DNA of 64,000 bases from Sinorhizobium terangae (GTDB lineage Bacteria; Pseudomonadota; Alphaproteobacteria; Rhizobiales; Rhizobiaceae). The notes below the pieces were generated by a model. The model did no database searches. It saw only the letters and a list, made by a program, of their open reading frames with translations, and had not been told where the DNA came from. Both the position numbers and the translations under genes were made by a program. Below are positions 7,662 to 15,293 of the stretch, one piece after another (positions within the stretch are counted from its first letter, which is position 1; every line of letters starts with the position of its first letter). The stretch covers positions 1 to 64,000 of the forward strand of contig NZ_WITC01000031.1 in NCBI RefSeq assembly GCF_009601505.1, given 5' to 3'.

Positions 7662-8659
7662 AGCGCCTCGGCGGTGATGGTAACGAAGCGAATGGGAGCG
7701 CGATCCGGCTCGATCGCAGTCAAGCCGATGCGACGCAGGATCAAATCGAGCGCACGCTGGGCCTGCGCCTCGGGAGCCTGATCCAACACCACGTCCATGA
7801 TGCCCTCTCGCAAGGCGGTGCTGGTGTAGTCGGTCAATTCGTGCCCGACGAACAACACGTCCCGGCCCCGGCGATGACGGCGCAGGACCTGGATCAGAGC
7901 GGAGTTTGCGCCTCCGGCGTTATAAAGCCCGACGAGATCCGGATACATTTCAAGCGCAAGGGACAATGACTCCGCGCTGTAGTGCTCTTCGTCGCGGCTG
8001 AAGCCGAGCCATTCAAAGGCGATGGGGCCGGGGTGTTCATGAAAGTAGTCCGAGAACCCGCGGATACGATCGCGGTGCACCTGATAGATCGGATGACACA
8101 GCCCAATGACCGGGCCCTCTGCCCGCGCCATGCGGGCTATGAAGTGAGCCGCCGTCCGTCCGGCGGCGTAATTGTCAATTCCGACGAATTCCCCCGTGCT
8201 CTCGGATGCTCGGGTTACGACATGGACGACCGGCACCCCTCGCGCAACCACCGCTTCCACGGCCGCACTGATCAGCGGGCTGTTGGGAACCGCAAGGATC
8301 AGACCGGCACGCGGCAGGTCGGTGGAAAGGATGCGCCTTGCGATCTCGTCCGGCTTCATCTCTTCGGTGAAGCTCCGGTGGACGATCACCAGAGGATCGA
8401 GGGTCGCGGCAATCCTCTCGAACGCCTTGGAGAGCCGTCGGTAGAAAGTGGTCTCGGGGCGAACCATCAGCACTTCGATACGCAGCAGTCCCCGATGAGC
8501 GTCGGGAAGCGTGCGCGGGTAGTTCAAAGTGCGCGCGGCAACGACGACCTTCTCGACCAGTTCCGGGCGAACGCCTCCGCGCCCGTTCAGGACCCGCTCG
8601 ACCGTTGCGGTTCCCACTCCGGCCCGGCGGGCGATGTCCTGGTAATTCGGCTTGCTCAC
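7658..8659 (-). CDS. LacI-family transcriptional regulator of the moc-like cluster
   Basis: A 333-residue LacI/PurR-type regulator. The N-terminal helix-turn-helix is NYQDIARRAGVGTATVERVL followed by the NGRGGVRPE hinge start; the rest is a periplasmic-binding-like ligand domain with FVGIDNYAAGRTAAHFI and AGGANSALIQVL. It lies directly upstream of and parallel to mocD with 167 bases between, so it likely responds to the substrate or product of the moc-like enzymes. Some moc clusters are described with a GntR-like regulator instead, so a LacI-type one here is a possible variation. Confidence 0.85.
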   Translation of the reverse strand: MSKPNYQDIARRAGVGTATVERVLNGRGGVRPELVEKVVVAARTLNYPRTLPDAHRGLLRIEVLMVRPETTFYRRLSKAFERIAATLDPLVIVHRSFTEEMKPDEIARRILSTDLPRAGLILAVPNSPLISAAVEAVVARGVPVVHVVTRASESTGEFVGIDNYAAGRTAAHFIARMARAEGPVIGLCHPIYQVHRDRIRGFSDYFHEHPGPIAFEWLGFSRDEEHYSAESLSLALEMYPDLVGLYNAGGANSALIQVLRRHRRGRDVLFVGHELTDYTSTALREGIMDVVLDQAPEAQAQRALDLILRRIGLTAIEPDRAPIRFVTITAEAL

Positions 8660-8684
8660 ATTCTGGTCCCTCGGATGGGCTTTG

Positions 8685-8735
8685 CATGCTTTCCTAAAAT
8701 CGTATCCGATTCAGGGGCAAAAACATGCAGCAATA
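8685..8735. repeat. Palindromic intergenic repeat, family A
   Basis: A degenerate copy: GCATGCTTTCCTAAAATCG, then TCCGATTCAGGGGCAAAAA and CATGCAGCAAT, the start of the second module. It lies in the leader of the LacI-type gene. Confidence 0.55.
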
Positions 8736-8782
8736 CGGCCGTCGGCGAGAGGGGCTGGTTCGGGCCAATTTGAGCGCGGGGG

Positions 8783-8905
8783 GTGGATGTCAAGCTCACC
8801 GGCGACGGAATGCTGGTCGAGTTCTCAAGCGTGGTGAACGCGGTGGCCTGCGCAATGGAAATCCAACGCAAGATGCGCAAGTGGAACGCCGATGTACCCT
8901 CGCCA
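8783..8905 (+). pseudogene. Fragment of a class III adenylate/guanylate cyclase gene
   Basis: About 40 codons read DVKLTGDGMLVEFSSVVNAV and continue ACAMEIQRKMRKWNADVP. This matches residues 54-93 of the full cyclase encoded at 9670, including the catalytic GDG-VEF strand. Nothing of the rest of a cyclase is found on either side, and the region then becomes noncoding. It is a relic of a cyclase gene, perhaps left by recombination between the many cyclase paralogues of such genomes. Confidence 0.75.
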
Positions 8906-9012
8906 CGATGCCGCTTGAGGTGGTATCTTGAAGGGGCGCCAAACAAGGGGACGCGGAGGGTCGCTTGTGATCGTGTAACGCCTACTGCTACAGAGAATAG
9001 GGGAGGAAAGAC

Positions 9013-9315
9013 ATGTCGGCCAAAATTCTGCAAATCAACTACAAGCTCAACGGACCGAGGGCCGAGTACGAGAAAGAAAATCTGCCCTATGCTCAACCCA
9101 TCGCGGACATACCTGGCCTGCGCTGGAAGGTCTGGATCATTAATGAGGCCCAAAGTGAAGCCGGCGGGATCTACCTGTTCGACGATGACGCCGCAGTGCA
9201 AGCCTTCGTCGACGGGCCAATTATTGCGGAGATGAAAGGTGACCCGACGTTGAGCATCAAGGCGTTTGACGTGATCGGGGAACTCACGTCCATCACGCGT
9301 GGCCCCGTGAAGTAG
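9013..9315 (+). CDS. YdhR-type monooxygenase-like protein
   Basis: A 100-residue protein of the YdhR family, a small ferredoxin-like alpha/beta barrel related to dimeric monooxygenases. Features include the opening strand KILQINYKLNGPRAEYE, the IADIPGLRWKVWIINE segment and YLFDDDAAVQAFVDGP, all typical of the family. No catalytic mechanism is settled for YdhR proteins. GGGGAGGAAAG lies before the ATG. It is a single gene flanked by debris of a cyclase and of a RidA gene. Confidence 0.8.
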   Translation: MSAKILQINYKLNGPRAEYEKENLPYAQPIADIPGLRWKVWIINEAQSEAGGIYLFDDDAAVQAFVDGPIIAEMKGDPTLSIKAFDVIGELTSITRGPVK

Positions 9316-9409
9316 TATTCTCGGAAGTTAGGAGGCGCATGTGACAGTTGAGACAACGGGACGAAACGCCCCCCGCTGTCGCGCCTCGGACAGGAGCTGT
9401 AGGTCTGAT

Positions 9410-9444
9410 TCCGGCCGTTACACACATTTCCCGGAATTGCTCTA
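9410..9444. repeat. Family B intergenic repeat (half copy)
   Basis: The end CCGTTACACACATTTCCCGG followed by AATTGCTCTA matches the right half of the family B repeat seen complete at 12595, 20097, 20152, 20208 and 60802. Only one arm is present; it abuts the RidA relic. Confidence 0.6.
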
Positions 9445-9513
9445 ATCCAGCATGACGACCGCTTCGACCTCGAAGAGCATCGGGTCAATTGCCAAGGTCG
9501 TTGTTCGCGGTCC
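9442..9513 (-). pseudogene. C-terminal remnant of a RidA (YjgF/UK114) family gene
   Basis: Read on the minus strand, 23 codons end in RTTTLAIDPMLFEVEAVVML-D-stop, the characteristic last strands of RidA-family enamine/imine deaminases. A stop codon directly precedes the fragment, so the rest of the gene is gone. Confidence 0.65.
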
Positions 9514-9669
9514 TCAGACGGCGCTTTCAGGAAAGGGCTTGACTTCCTGCTCGATGGCCTCGCTCCCGGACAATGAACATCCTGCCGCCGCCAGACGCAT
9601 TCGGTTGATAGACATTTCCAATGGACGTCCTACAATTCCACGGCACTGCGTTCTGCGAAGGCGTTTGAC

Positions 9670-11400
9670 ATGGCTGAGGAACGCGCCCAACGGCGTCTTG
9701 CCGCCATAATGGCTGCCGATGTGGTCGGTTACAGCCGCCTCGTCGAACTGGACGAGAGCGGCACGCTGGCAACGTTGAAGGAACGCCGCAAGCAGATCCT
9801 GGAACCGCTGGTACGCGAGAATAATGGCCGTGTCGTCAAGACGATGGGCGATGGAGTGCTGGTCGAGTTCGCAAGCGCGGTCAACGCCGTGACCTGTGCG
9901 ATCGAATTCCAGCGGCGGATGCAGGCGGCAAACGAGGGACTTGCAGACGACCGGCAAATTCTTCTGAGAATTGGGATCAACCTAGGCGACGTCGTCGTCG
10001 AGAGCGGCGATCTCTACGGCGACGGCGTCATCATAGCCGCGCGGCTCGAGGCAATGGCCGGTCCGGGAGAGATCTTCGTCTCCAGCAGCATCTATGATCA
10101 GGTCCGCCGGCGGCTCTACTGCGAATTTGACGACCTTGGCCCGCACGCCATCAAGAACGTGGCCGAGCCGGTTTCCGTTTATCGCATCGAGACTTCGGCC
10201 TGGGGCCAGCATGGCGCCGCGAAGGCGCCGTTGCCGCTGCCGACCAAGCCTTCCATTGCCGTCCTGCCATTCACCAACATGAGCAACGATCCGGAGCAGG
10301 AGGTTTTTGTCGACGGCTTGACCGAAGACCTGATCACCGACCTCTCCAGGGCCAGCGGCCTGTTCGTCATCGCCAGCAATTCCGTTTTCGCCTACAAGGG
10401 CAGGCACACGGATGTGCGCCGCATTGCCCGCGAGCTTGGAGTTCGTTACGTGTTGGAAGGCAGCGCACGCCGTGCCGCCGGGCGGGTTCGCATCAATGCC
10501 CAGTTGATCGACGCCATGCAGGGGGACCACCTGTGGGCGGAGAGGTTCGACCGCGGGCTCGAGGACATTTTTGCCGTCCAGGACGAGGTGACGAGCAACA
10601 TCGTCGAGGCGCTGGTCGGGCGATTGACGGCGACGCCGGCGCGAAACAGGCCGACGGACATGGAGGCCTATGATCTCTGCGTCCGGGCGCGTTCGCTCGG
10701 CCTGCAGACGGCCGGCGCCGCAAGGGAGGCGATCTTCCTGCTGCAGCGGGTAATCGCACGCGATCCGGACTATGCGGAGGCCCATCGGCTGCTGGCGCTC
10801 AACCTTTGGCTGAGCTGGGAATTCTGGGATCAGCCGATCGATCCCAACCGGCCGCGAGCCGTCGCGGAAGCGCAAAAAGCGGTCGCGCTCGACCCCAATG
10901 ACGCCGGCAACCGCTGGGTGCTCGGCATCATCCTCGGCCATGAGCGCCGCTGGGAGGAATCGGATGCGGAGTTCGACCTTGCCCTGAGGCTCGATCCCAA
11001 CCATGCCGACGCCTGGGCGATGCGGTCGGATCTGATCGTGCTCGCCGGGCGGCCCGGCGAAGCCATCGAGCACGTCCGAAAGGCCCTCCGGCTCAATCCT
11101 CACCCGCCTGGCTGGTATTATTGGATGCTGGGTCAGGCCCAGTATGCGAGCCGCGACTACGAGGCGGCGGTCCAGACATTGCGCCGCCCGGAAACCTACC
11201 GCGCGACCTCGCGCCGCCTGCTTGCGGCAAGCCTGGCGCGGCTCGGGCGGCTGGATGATGCGCGGACGGAGGCGCAGCTCTTCATGATGAACAACCCGAA
11301 CTTCACGATACGGCAGTGGTCGGATTCGCAACCGTTCCGGGATGAAGAGCTCAGGCGGTATTTTATCGACGGTTATCGCCTGGCCGGTCTGCCGGAGTGA
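9670..11400 (+). CDS. Adenylate/guanylate cyclase with C-terminal TPR region
   Basis: A 576-residue soluble signalling protein. Residues 10-175 form a class III cyclase domain: metal-binding Asp17 in MAADVVGYSRL and Asp61 in TMGDGVLVEF are present, as is LGDVVVESGDLYGDGVIIAA. Residues 190-330 form the FlgO-like domain common in rhizobial cyclases (SIAVLPFTNMSNDPEQEVF, GVRYVLEGSARRA, LWAERFDRGLEDIFAVQDEV). Residues 340-570 are tetratricopeptide repeats, for protein contacts. The product is likely cAMP, since this subgroup usually makes cAMP, but the substrate cannot be fixed by eye. It is monocistronic and converges on a small gene at 11403. Confidence 0.9.
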   Translation: MAEERAQRRLAAIMAADVVGYSRLVELDESGTLATLKERRKQILEPLVRENNGRVVKTMGDGVLVEFASAVNAVTCAIEFQRRMQAANEGLADDRQILLRIGINLGDVVVESGDLYGDGVIIAARLEAMAGPGEIFVSSSIYDQVRRRLYCEFDDLGPHAIKNVAEPVSVYRIETSAWGQHGAAKAPLPLPTKPSIAVLPFTNMSNDPEQEVFVDGLTEDLITDLSRASGLFVIASNSVFAYKGRHTDVRRIARELGVRYVLEGSARRAAGRVRINAQLIDAMQGDHLWAERFDRGLEDIFAVQDEVTSNIVEALVGRLTATPARNRPTDMEAYDLCVRARSLGLQTAGAAREAIFLLQRVIARDPDYAEAHRLLALNLWLSWEFWDQPIDPNRPRAVAEAQKAVALDPNDAGNRWVLGIILGHERRWEESDAEFDLALRLDPNHADAWAMRSDLIVLAGRPGEAIEHVRKALRLNPHPPGWYYWMLGQAQYASRDYEAAVQTLRRPETYRATSRRLLAASLARLGRLDDARTEAQLFMMNNPNFTIRQWSDSQPFRDEELRRYFIDGYRLAGLPE

Positions 11401-11402
11401 GG

Positions 11403-11684
11403 TCAGCCGCGTTGTTGCAAGAACTTCATCGCGGCGTGGGCGGCGGCTTGCGCTTGGAACTCGGAGGCAAATTGCCCCTCGGCCGGATAGGTCACGCCGC
11501 GGAAGGTGAGGACGAAGGCCCAGCGGCCGTTCAATCGCTTCTCGACCTTGATCGTGGCATCGGGCTTGTTGTCGGAGTTCAAAGCGGTTTCCTCGAAAGT
11601 TTTGTCGGGCAAGCCCGTTGGAGTGTAACTTGCGCATTCGCGAGTGAAAGGCAAGACGGGAAGGGCTGCATGCCGTCCACACAT
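11403..11684 (-). CDS. Small conserved-looking hypothetical protein
   Basis: I do not recognise this family. The readable part has ATIKVEKRLNGRWAFVLTFR, then GVTYPAEGQFASEFQAQAAAHAAM and a short basic tail, compatible with a small beta-alpha fold. The only ATG gives 93 residues, but the first 34 look unlike a protein. A TTG at 11582 preceded by GAGGAAA would give a 59-residue protein and may be the real start. It ends 2 bases from the stop of the convergent cyclase gene. Confidence 0.5.
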   Translation of the reverse strand: MCGRHAALPVLPFTRECASYTPTGLPDKTFEETALNSDNKPDATIKVEKRLNGRWAFVLTFRGVTYPAEGQFASEFQAQAAAHAAMKFLQQRG

Positions 11685-11813
11685 GTTGGAGCGTCATTGC
11701 CGCAGACGTTGGGGCACTGTCGATCAGATTTTCTTGCCTCGATTCGCCATTTTTTAAGAAGAAGCCGGCAAGTTACTCGAGATTTCTCAAGTCGACGTCG
11801 AGTTGAGGGATCA

Positions 11814-11878
11814 TGTGGCAATTCAAAGCATTACAGCAGGCATTCGCGCGTCATGAGACGCTTGATGCTGTAAGGCGG
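11814..11878. repeat. Family A intergenic repeat (second module)
   Basis: GTGGCAATTCAAAGCATTAC then CAGCAGGCATTCGCGCGTC, ATGAGACGCTTGATGCTGTA. This is a degenerate copy of the CAATTCAAAGTGCTgCAGCG ... GCGCGTCTGAtgAGACGCGC module found at 47338, 47911, 58371 and 60653. Confidence 0.6.
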
Positions 11879-11888
11879 TTCGGAGCAC

Positions 11889-12008
11889 ATGATGGGCTAC
11901 GATTGGACCGGCGAGAGAACGCGCCGAATGAAAATGTTGCGCGCCTGCGCCTATGCGGTGCTCTGCGGTGCGATCGCCGCCTTTTTCGTTACGGCGGTTG
12001 TCAAATGA
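11889..12008 (+). CDS. Tiny single-span membrane protein (39 aa)
   Basis: A 39-codon reading frame starts ATGATGGGCTACGAT with CGGAG 6 bases upstream. The protein has a basic N-terminal part (MMGYDWTGERTRRMKMLRAC) and one hydrophobic segment (AYAVLCGAIAAFFVTAVV) ending in a Lys, the plan of a small inner-membrane protein with the N-terminus in the cytoplasm. No family is recognised. Support is the ribosome site and the clean amphipathic layout; expression is unproven. Confidence 0.5.
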   Translation: MMGYDWTGERTRRMKMLRACAYAVLCGAIAAFFVTAVVK

Positions 12009-12134
12009 AGGGCGGTCGGCTGCAGCGCTGCGCGTCTCACTGAAAACATCCATCTGATTTCTTTTCTTCTTCGGGACGTCCTGCCTTGTGGGCGTGAAGA
12101 ATTCCGTCGTAGCGGGTACGCCGGAGATGCTTCT

Positions 12135-12160
12135 GGAACCTTCTCCCCGCGTAGGCCGTT
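12135..12160 (+). promoter_or_regulatory. EcfG/RpoE2-type general stress promoter
   Basis: GGAAC at 12135-12139 and CGTT at 12157-12160 are separated by exactly 17 bases, the consensus of alphaproteobacterial EcfG (RpoE2 in Sinorhizobium) promoters. It ends 24 bases before an ATG at 12184 and 39 before the better start at 12199. Confidence 0.7.
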
Positions 12161-12198
12161 AAATTTGCTCGGCTCGTCGAAGAATGCGAGCGTTCGGC

Positions 12199-12459
12199 AT
12201 GGATGTGCAGAAGGCAGGAATGGCCAGGCTGCTTTTGGCAGCCCCGGAGTTGAGGGACAGCGCTTGGATGATGCAGGATCTCGTGTTTCTGCATCTATGC
12301 GAGGTATACGAGCACGCGTGCCTCCAACGCGATGTTCTGCGATGCGCTTCCGACAAAGACGATGAAAGCTTGCTCCAGTTCGAGGCAAAGTGCAGAGCTC
12401 TGGAAGTTGCTGCAATCGCCTACATCCGCGAGCAGCGGAAGTTTTCGGGCATTGTCTGA
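12199..12459 (+). CDS. Hypothetical small helical protein, likely stress regulated
   Basis: An 86-residue protein of no recognised family (91 residues if the ATG at 12184 is used). It looks all-helical: MDVQKAGMARLLLAAPELRD, a Met/Leu-rich centre around WMMQDLVFLHLCEVYEHACL, and a C-terminal helix with ALEVAAIAYIREQRKF. Three Cys residues are present and no membrane span. Its value is the promoter: a perfect EcfG-type site lies at 12135-12160, which puts it in the general stress regulon by inference. A 32-residue membrane protein is encoded on the opposite strand just downstream. Confidence 0.6.
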   Translation: MDVQKAGMARLLLAAPELRDSAWMMQDLVFLHLCEVYEHACLQRDVLRCASDKDDESLLQFEAKCRALEVAAIAYIREQRKFSGIV

Positions 12460-12472
12460 TCGGCGACTTCGA

Positions 12473-12571
12473 TCAGGGGATCAACGTCGCGACCATGAAC
12501 GCCGCAACCAGCGCGCACGCGGCAATCACCACGACCCACTCGACCATCCTCGCACGCGGGACAGGGACCAT
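12473..12571 (-). CDS. Tiny single-span membrane protein (32 aa)
   Basis: A 32-residue frame starts at 12571 with GGAGGA spaced 6 bases upstream. The protein is MVPVPRARMVEW followed by one hydrophobic segment, VVVIAACALVAAFMVATLIP, which could cross the inner membrane once. I recognise no family. The strong ribosome site and the positive-inside N-terminus support it. A family B repeat begins 24 bases upstream of the start. Confidence 0.5.
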   Translation of the reverse strand: MVPVPRARMVEWVVVIAACALVAAFMVATLIP

Positions 12572-12594
12572 CGGCAGTCCTCCGCTTTGAAACT

Positions 12595-12644
12595 GCGCAA
12601 TTCCCGGACGGAAAACCGTTACGCACTTTTCCTGGAATTGCTCT
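12595..12644. repeat. Family B intergenic repeat
   Basis: Full copy: GCGCAATTCCCGGACGGAAA then ACCGTTACGCACTTTTCCTG and GAATTGCTCT. The ends GCAATTCC and GGAATTGC are inverted, so the unit can fold as one hairpin. Relatives are at 9410, 20097, 20152, 20208 and 60802. Confidence 0.75.
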
Positions 12645-12768
12645 GTTCAGGCTGGCAGGGAAACGTTCAGCGAGGATAAAGGTTCATGTCACGCCGCGAT
12701 GCCGCCGGAAATACGCGTGACGTTTCCGGCGACATTGCTGTGGATTCAGGAGACTACGGATGCGGGGC

Positions 12769-12966
12769 CTATTCCACCGCGTGGACTGGGCCGAAGCGTT
12801 CCATGATGAACGAGGTCTGGACGGCGGGGCCCTGGAGGCGGTCGGTCTTTTCGAGTTTTACCGTCGGCATTTCGGCTGGCTGCGTGTGCTGCTGCCAGGA
12901 GGTGGTGAGAAACAGGCCAGCGCCGGCAACAAATCCGATGGCAACATAGATCCAGTGATTACGCAT
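12769..12966 (-). CDS. Small membrane-anchored hypothetical protein (65 aa)
   Basis: A 65-residue protein with an N-terminal anchor, MRNHWIYVAIGFVAGAGLFL, and a polar outer part with QPAEMPTVKLEKTDRLQGP. This is the layout of a single-span protein with its C-terminus outside the cytoplasm. AAGGAGC lies upstream of the ATG. A weak EcfG-type promoter (GGAAC-N16-CATT, 12994-13018) sits 28 bases before the start. No family recognised. Confidence 0.65.
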   Translation of the reverse strand: MRNHWIYVAIGFVAGAGLFLTTSWQQHTQPAEMPTVKLEKTDRLQGPAVQTSFIMERFGPVHAVE

Positions 12967-12993
12967 GACTGAAGCTCCTTCTGTCGGAAGGCA

Positions 12994-13018
12994 AATGCGT
13001 GAGGGCTTGTCTGGTTCC
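12994..13018 (-). promoter_or_regulatory. Possible EcfG-type promoter (one mismatch)
   Basis: On the minus strand GGAAC (13014-13018) is followed after 16 bases by CATT (12994-12997), one change from the CGTT of the consensus. It is placed correctly before the gene starting at 12966. Confidence 0.4.
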
Positions 13019-13872
13019 CCGGTATCGGTCCGGGAGCCAAGGGTTGATCAAAGTCTAAAAAATAAGTGCCGCACCGTCATTTCTTGCTGTTACAGTATAA
13101 ATATTTGTCGGCTTGCCGGTTTTTCTAGCCTCGCTCACGTCTTTTTTACCGGCAGGTCGGGGCAATGGTTTTTCCCTCGGCGTGCGCGACAGCCAACCAC
13201 CGGCCTTACGGCGCGATGATCATTCGTCTCTCGCTTTGCTTGCGGAAATGCCACCAATACAATCATGCCCAAGCCCCTTGAGCATCGACCCGTTTCGATT
13301 GAAGCAGAGGGCTCTGTCTTATGCAAGGAAATTATAATATACGTTTGTATAGCAAGGGCTTGGGCCGGATTTTGCAGGCGGGTGCCGTGGGCGATTGTGT
13401 CGGTGGTGCGGGCGGGTTGGGCAACGGGCGGCTTCCGGAAGGTGGGTTACAAGTAGCCAAAATGCTGTCGCTAAATCGGCGATCGGAAGCTTTTCGTTTT
13501 GCCCGCTCTTGCGGTCCGCGGGTGAATTGGATTATTCCATAAATCAAGGATAGGAATTTTGTCCTGATGCGACGGCTGCTTTTGGCAGCCGTTTCGATTT
13601 CTGAGCTTATCAAACCATCGTCAAACAACGGATTACGGCAGCCGCCGCGCGTCTCACGATGCGGCGCGGCGCCGTATGCGGCCGGTGATGCGCCTTGATG
13701 GAACAGCGACCTTGAGGCGTCCGAGAGGATGCGCGGCGCTGCGGCCTTGGCAGCGTCACCGGCCGCCCCCGCAGCCGCCCGACCGAACGCAAGGCGCAAG
13801 ACGCTTGAACGACGTTGACACAGAGGCGCAACGCGACGGCCGGGCGGGCTGCGGAGGGCGGAAATCGAAATG
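13019..13872. other. Gene-poor stretch with no supported gene
   Basis: Frames here are short, Arg/Pro/Gly-rich and lack ribosome sites. A 73-codon frame at 13321 begins MQGNYNIRLYSKGLGRILQA but has no convincing ribosome site or recognisable family. The only clear structure is the hairpin at 13572-13592. Confidence 0.5.
13572..13592 (+). terminator. Strong short hairpin, terminator-like
   Basis: ACGGCTGC (13572-13579) pairs perfectly with GCAGCCGT (13585-13592) over a 5-base TTTTG loop and is followed by TTCGATTT. The T stretch is interrupted, so this is a moderate terminator candidate; what transcript it would end is unclear. Confidence 0.4.
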
Positions 13873-14010
13873 CTACCGCAAATCCTCCAATTCGGCGAAG
13901 AGCGTGCCGAATTCGACGCGGCCTTTGTTCGCGACCGCGTCGGGGAACTGGAAATAGAGCTGCTCGGCGAGGGGCAAACCTCCGCCGACGAGAACTTCTT
14001 CGGTCTTGCG
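13873..14010 (-). pseudogene. C-terminal remnant related to the secreted protein at 14685
   Basis: On the minus strand the last 30 codons read LYFQFPDAVANKGRVEFGTL then FAELEDLR and stop. They align with LYYKLPRYLALRGKVEFGKI then YIEYQDPR near the end of the protein encoded at 14685-15149. Upstream codons lack the Cys-containing core and signal peptide of that protein, so this is a relic of a tandem duplicate. The opposite strand offers a 50-codon frame (MLPQILQFGEERAEFDAAFV...) that I regard as its shadow. Confidence 0.55.
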
Positions 14011-14055
14011 ACGGTCGGGCGAGCGTAACAGCCAAAACGCACCAAGGAGATGCTC

Positions 14056-14670
14056 ATGAGCGACCGGACATTCCCTTTGAGGAAAAATACTACTGCCGGA
14101 AATATTCAGCGGCAAACGCTACTCGCGCCAAGCCCTGGATACATCAGTCCGGAGGATGCGAGAGCTTATGCAGAAAGCCTGCTTGAAAGTGCCTTGTATG
14201 GACCAAGCTCCTATTTGCCAGAAGGGACCAGGAAATCGCTCGGCGCGCTTTCCGGCGACAAAAGGGAACACTTCGGCACTTTACCACCAGGGCCGCGAAA
14301 AGGCTTAAGCGGGATGCAGAAGAATCTTGAAGACGCAAAAATCGAGCTGACCTATCTCATACCTAAGATTACCAACCCGGATGGAGCTTCCGTCTTGTCC
14401 AGCATTCAGGCTATGCGGGAGAAACTCGATGACGACGAGAAACGGAGATTTTACGAAGATCCTTATGTGAGGGAACCGAACATTGAAGAAGGCTCGCTGG
14501 CTCAACGGCGCCTCGAAAGGTCTGGCCGGGGAGCGGAGCGCAAGATACCGTATTCGCCTACGGGTGATTATCCTTGGGTTGACGCAGAGAACCGCAAGAT
14601 CGGCGCTCAGAAGCTATCGAGGATGTTTGGAACCACCTTGCTGGAAGCGCTTAGAACGTGGCGAGAGTGA
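14056..14670 (+). CDS. Hypothetical protein, 204 aa
   Basis: I do not recognise this protein. It is soluble and charged, opening MSDRTFPLRKNTTAGNIQRQ, with a Gly/Pro-rich middle (LGALSGDKREHFGTLPPGPR), a helical stretch (SVLSSIQAMREKLDDDEKRR) and an end of GTTLLEALRTWRE. AAGGAG lies 8 bases before the ATG at 14056. The leader GCACCAAGGAGA is identical to that before the unrelated-looking gene at 24699, whose product also ends in WRE. It is codirectional with the phage genes that follow and could belong to the decayed prophage. Confidence 0.65.
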   Translation: MSDRTFPLRKNTTAGNIQRQTLLAPSPGYISPEDARAYAESLLESALYGPSSYLPEGTRKSLGALSGDKREHFGTLPPGPRKGLSGMQKNLEDAKIELTYLIPKITNPDGASVLSSIQAMREKLDDDEKRRFYEDPYVREPNIEEGSLAQRRLERSGRGAERKIPYSPTGDYPWVDAENRKIGAQKLSRMFGTTLLEALRTWRE

Positions 14671-14684
14671 TGTCCGCCGGATTA

Positions 14685-15149
14685 TCAAAGGTCCTGGACT
14701 CCCTCTGTACCGCTTACTCGCTGGCGACGTTCGTTGGCCCGCGGGTCCTGGTATTCGATGTAGATCTTTCCGAACTCGACCTTGCCCCGGAGAGCTAAAT
14801 ACCGAGGCAGTTTATAGTAAAGGGTTTCGATATGGAGTTTGCCCTCCACCCGTACTGGCACTTGATATGACTTGTCGGCAAAAAGACAACAATAGGCCGG
14901 CTCCTCCGGATCCCCGTGCACGCTGAGGTAATAGTAGTTGCTGGAAGCGCCGCTGATAGTGACCTCATGCTTTCCGACCTTTATGGTGCAGTAATAACTA
15001 GAGCCGCACCTGCCGGTTGCTTGCGAATAGTTTCCATCGAATTTTTCGATCCATATTCTGACTTGATAGGATGGGTCATCTAACTTTTCCTTGGCGGCAA
15101 GAACTGTGGCCGATATGGCGAGCAGGAATACAGTAACGAAACTGCGCAT
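14685..15149 (-). CDS. Secreted beta-rich hypothetical protein with four Cys
   Basis: A 154-residue exported protein. Residues 1-18 (MRSFVTVFLLAISATVLA) are a signal peptide. The mature part is Tyr-rich and predicted beta-stranded: GRCGSSYYCTIKVGKHEVTI and EEPAYCCLFADKSYQVPVRV contain the Cys residues, which could form disulphides in the periplasm. The start at 15149 has only a weak GAGAG upstream but is fixed by the signal peptide. A duplicate tail survives at 13873. No family is recognised. Confidence 0.7.
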   Translation of the reverse strand: MRSFVTVFLLAISATVLAAKEKLDDPSYQVRIWIEKFDGNYSQATGRCGSSYYCTIKVGKHEVTISGASSNYYYLSVHGDPEEPAYCCLFADKSYQVPVRVEGKLHIETLYYKLPRYLALRGKVEFGKIYIEYQDPRANERRQRVSGTEGVQDL

Positions 15150-15293
15150 GGTATCTCTCGAGGTCGCTATTGCACTGCAATTCAAACTGATTCGCGATTC
15201 TGGCGCAATTGTGGGTAGCGAAACGGGAATCGTTGCACGCTCAATCATGGGAACTTCCGGCGGGTGGAGACAAATACAAGGGAGGCGGTGCAG

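Noticed and set aside
9982..11697. 571-codon minus-strand frame opposite the cyclase-TPR gene
   Set aside because: No ribosome site and Arg-rich composition; the plus strand carries an intact cyclase.
13321..13542. 73-codon plus-strand frame
   Set aside because: No convincing ribosome site, no family, and Gly-rich composition suggests noncoding sequence.
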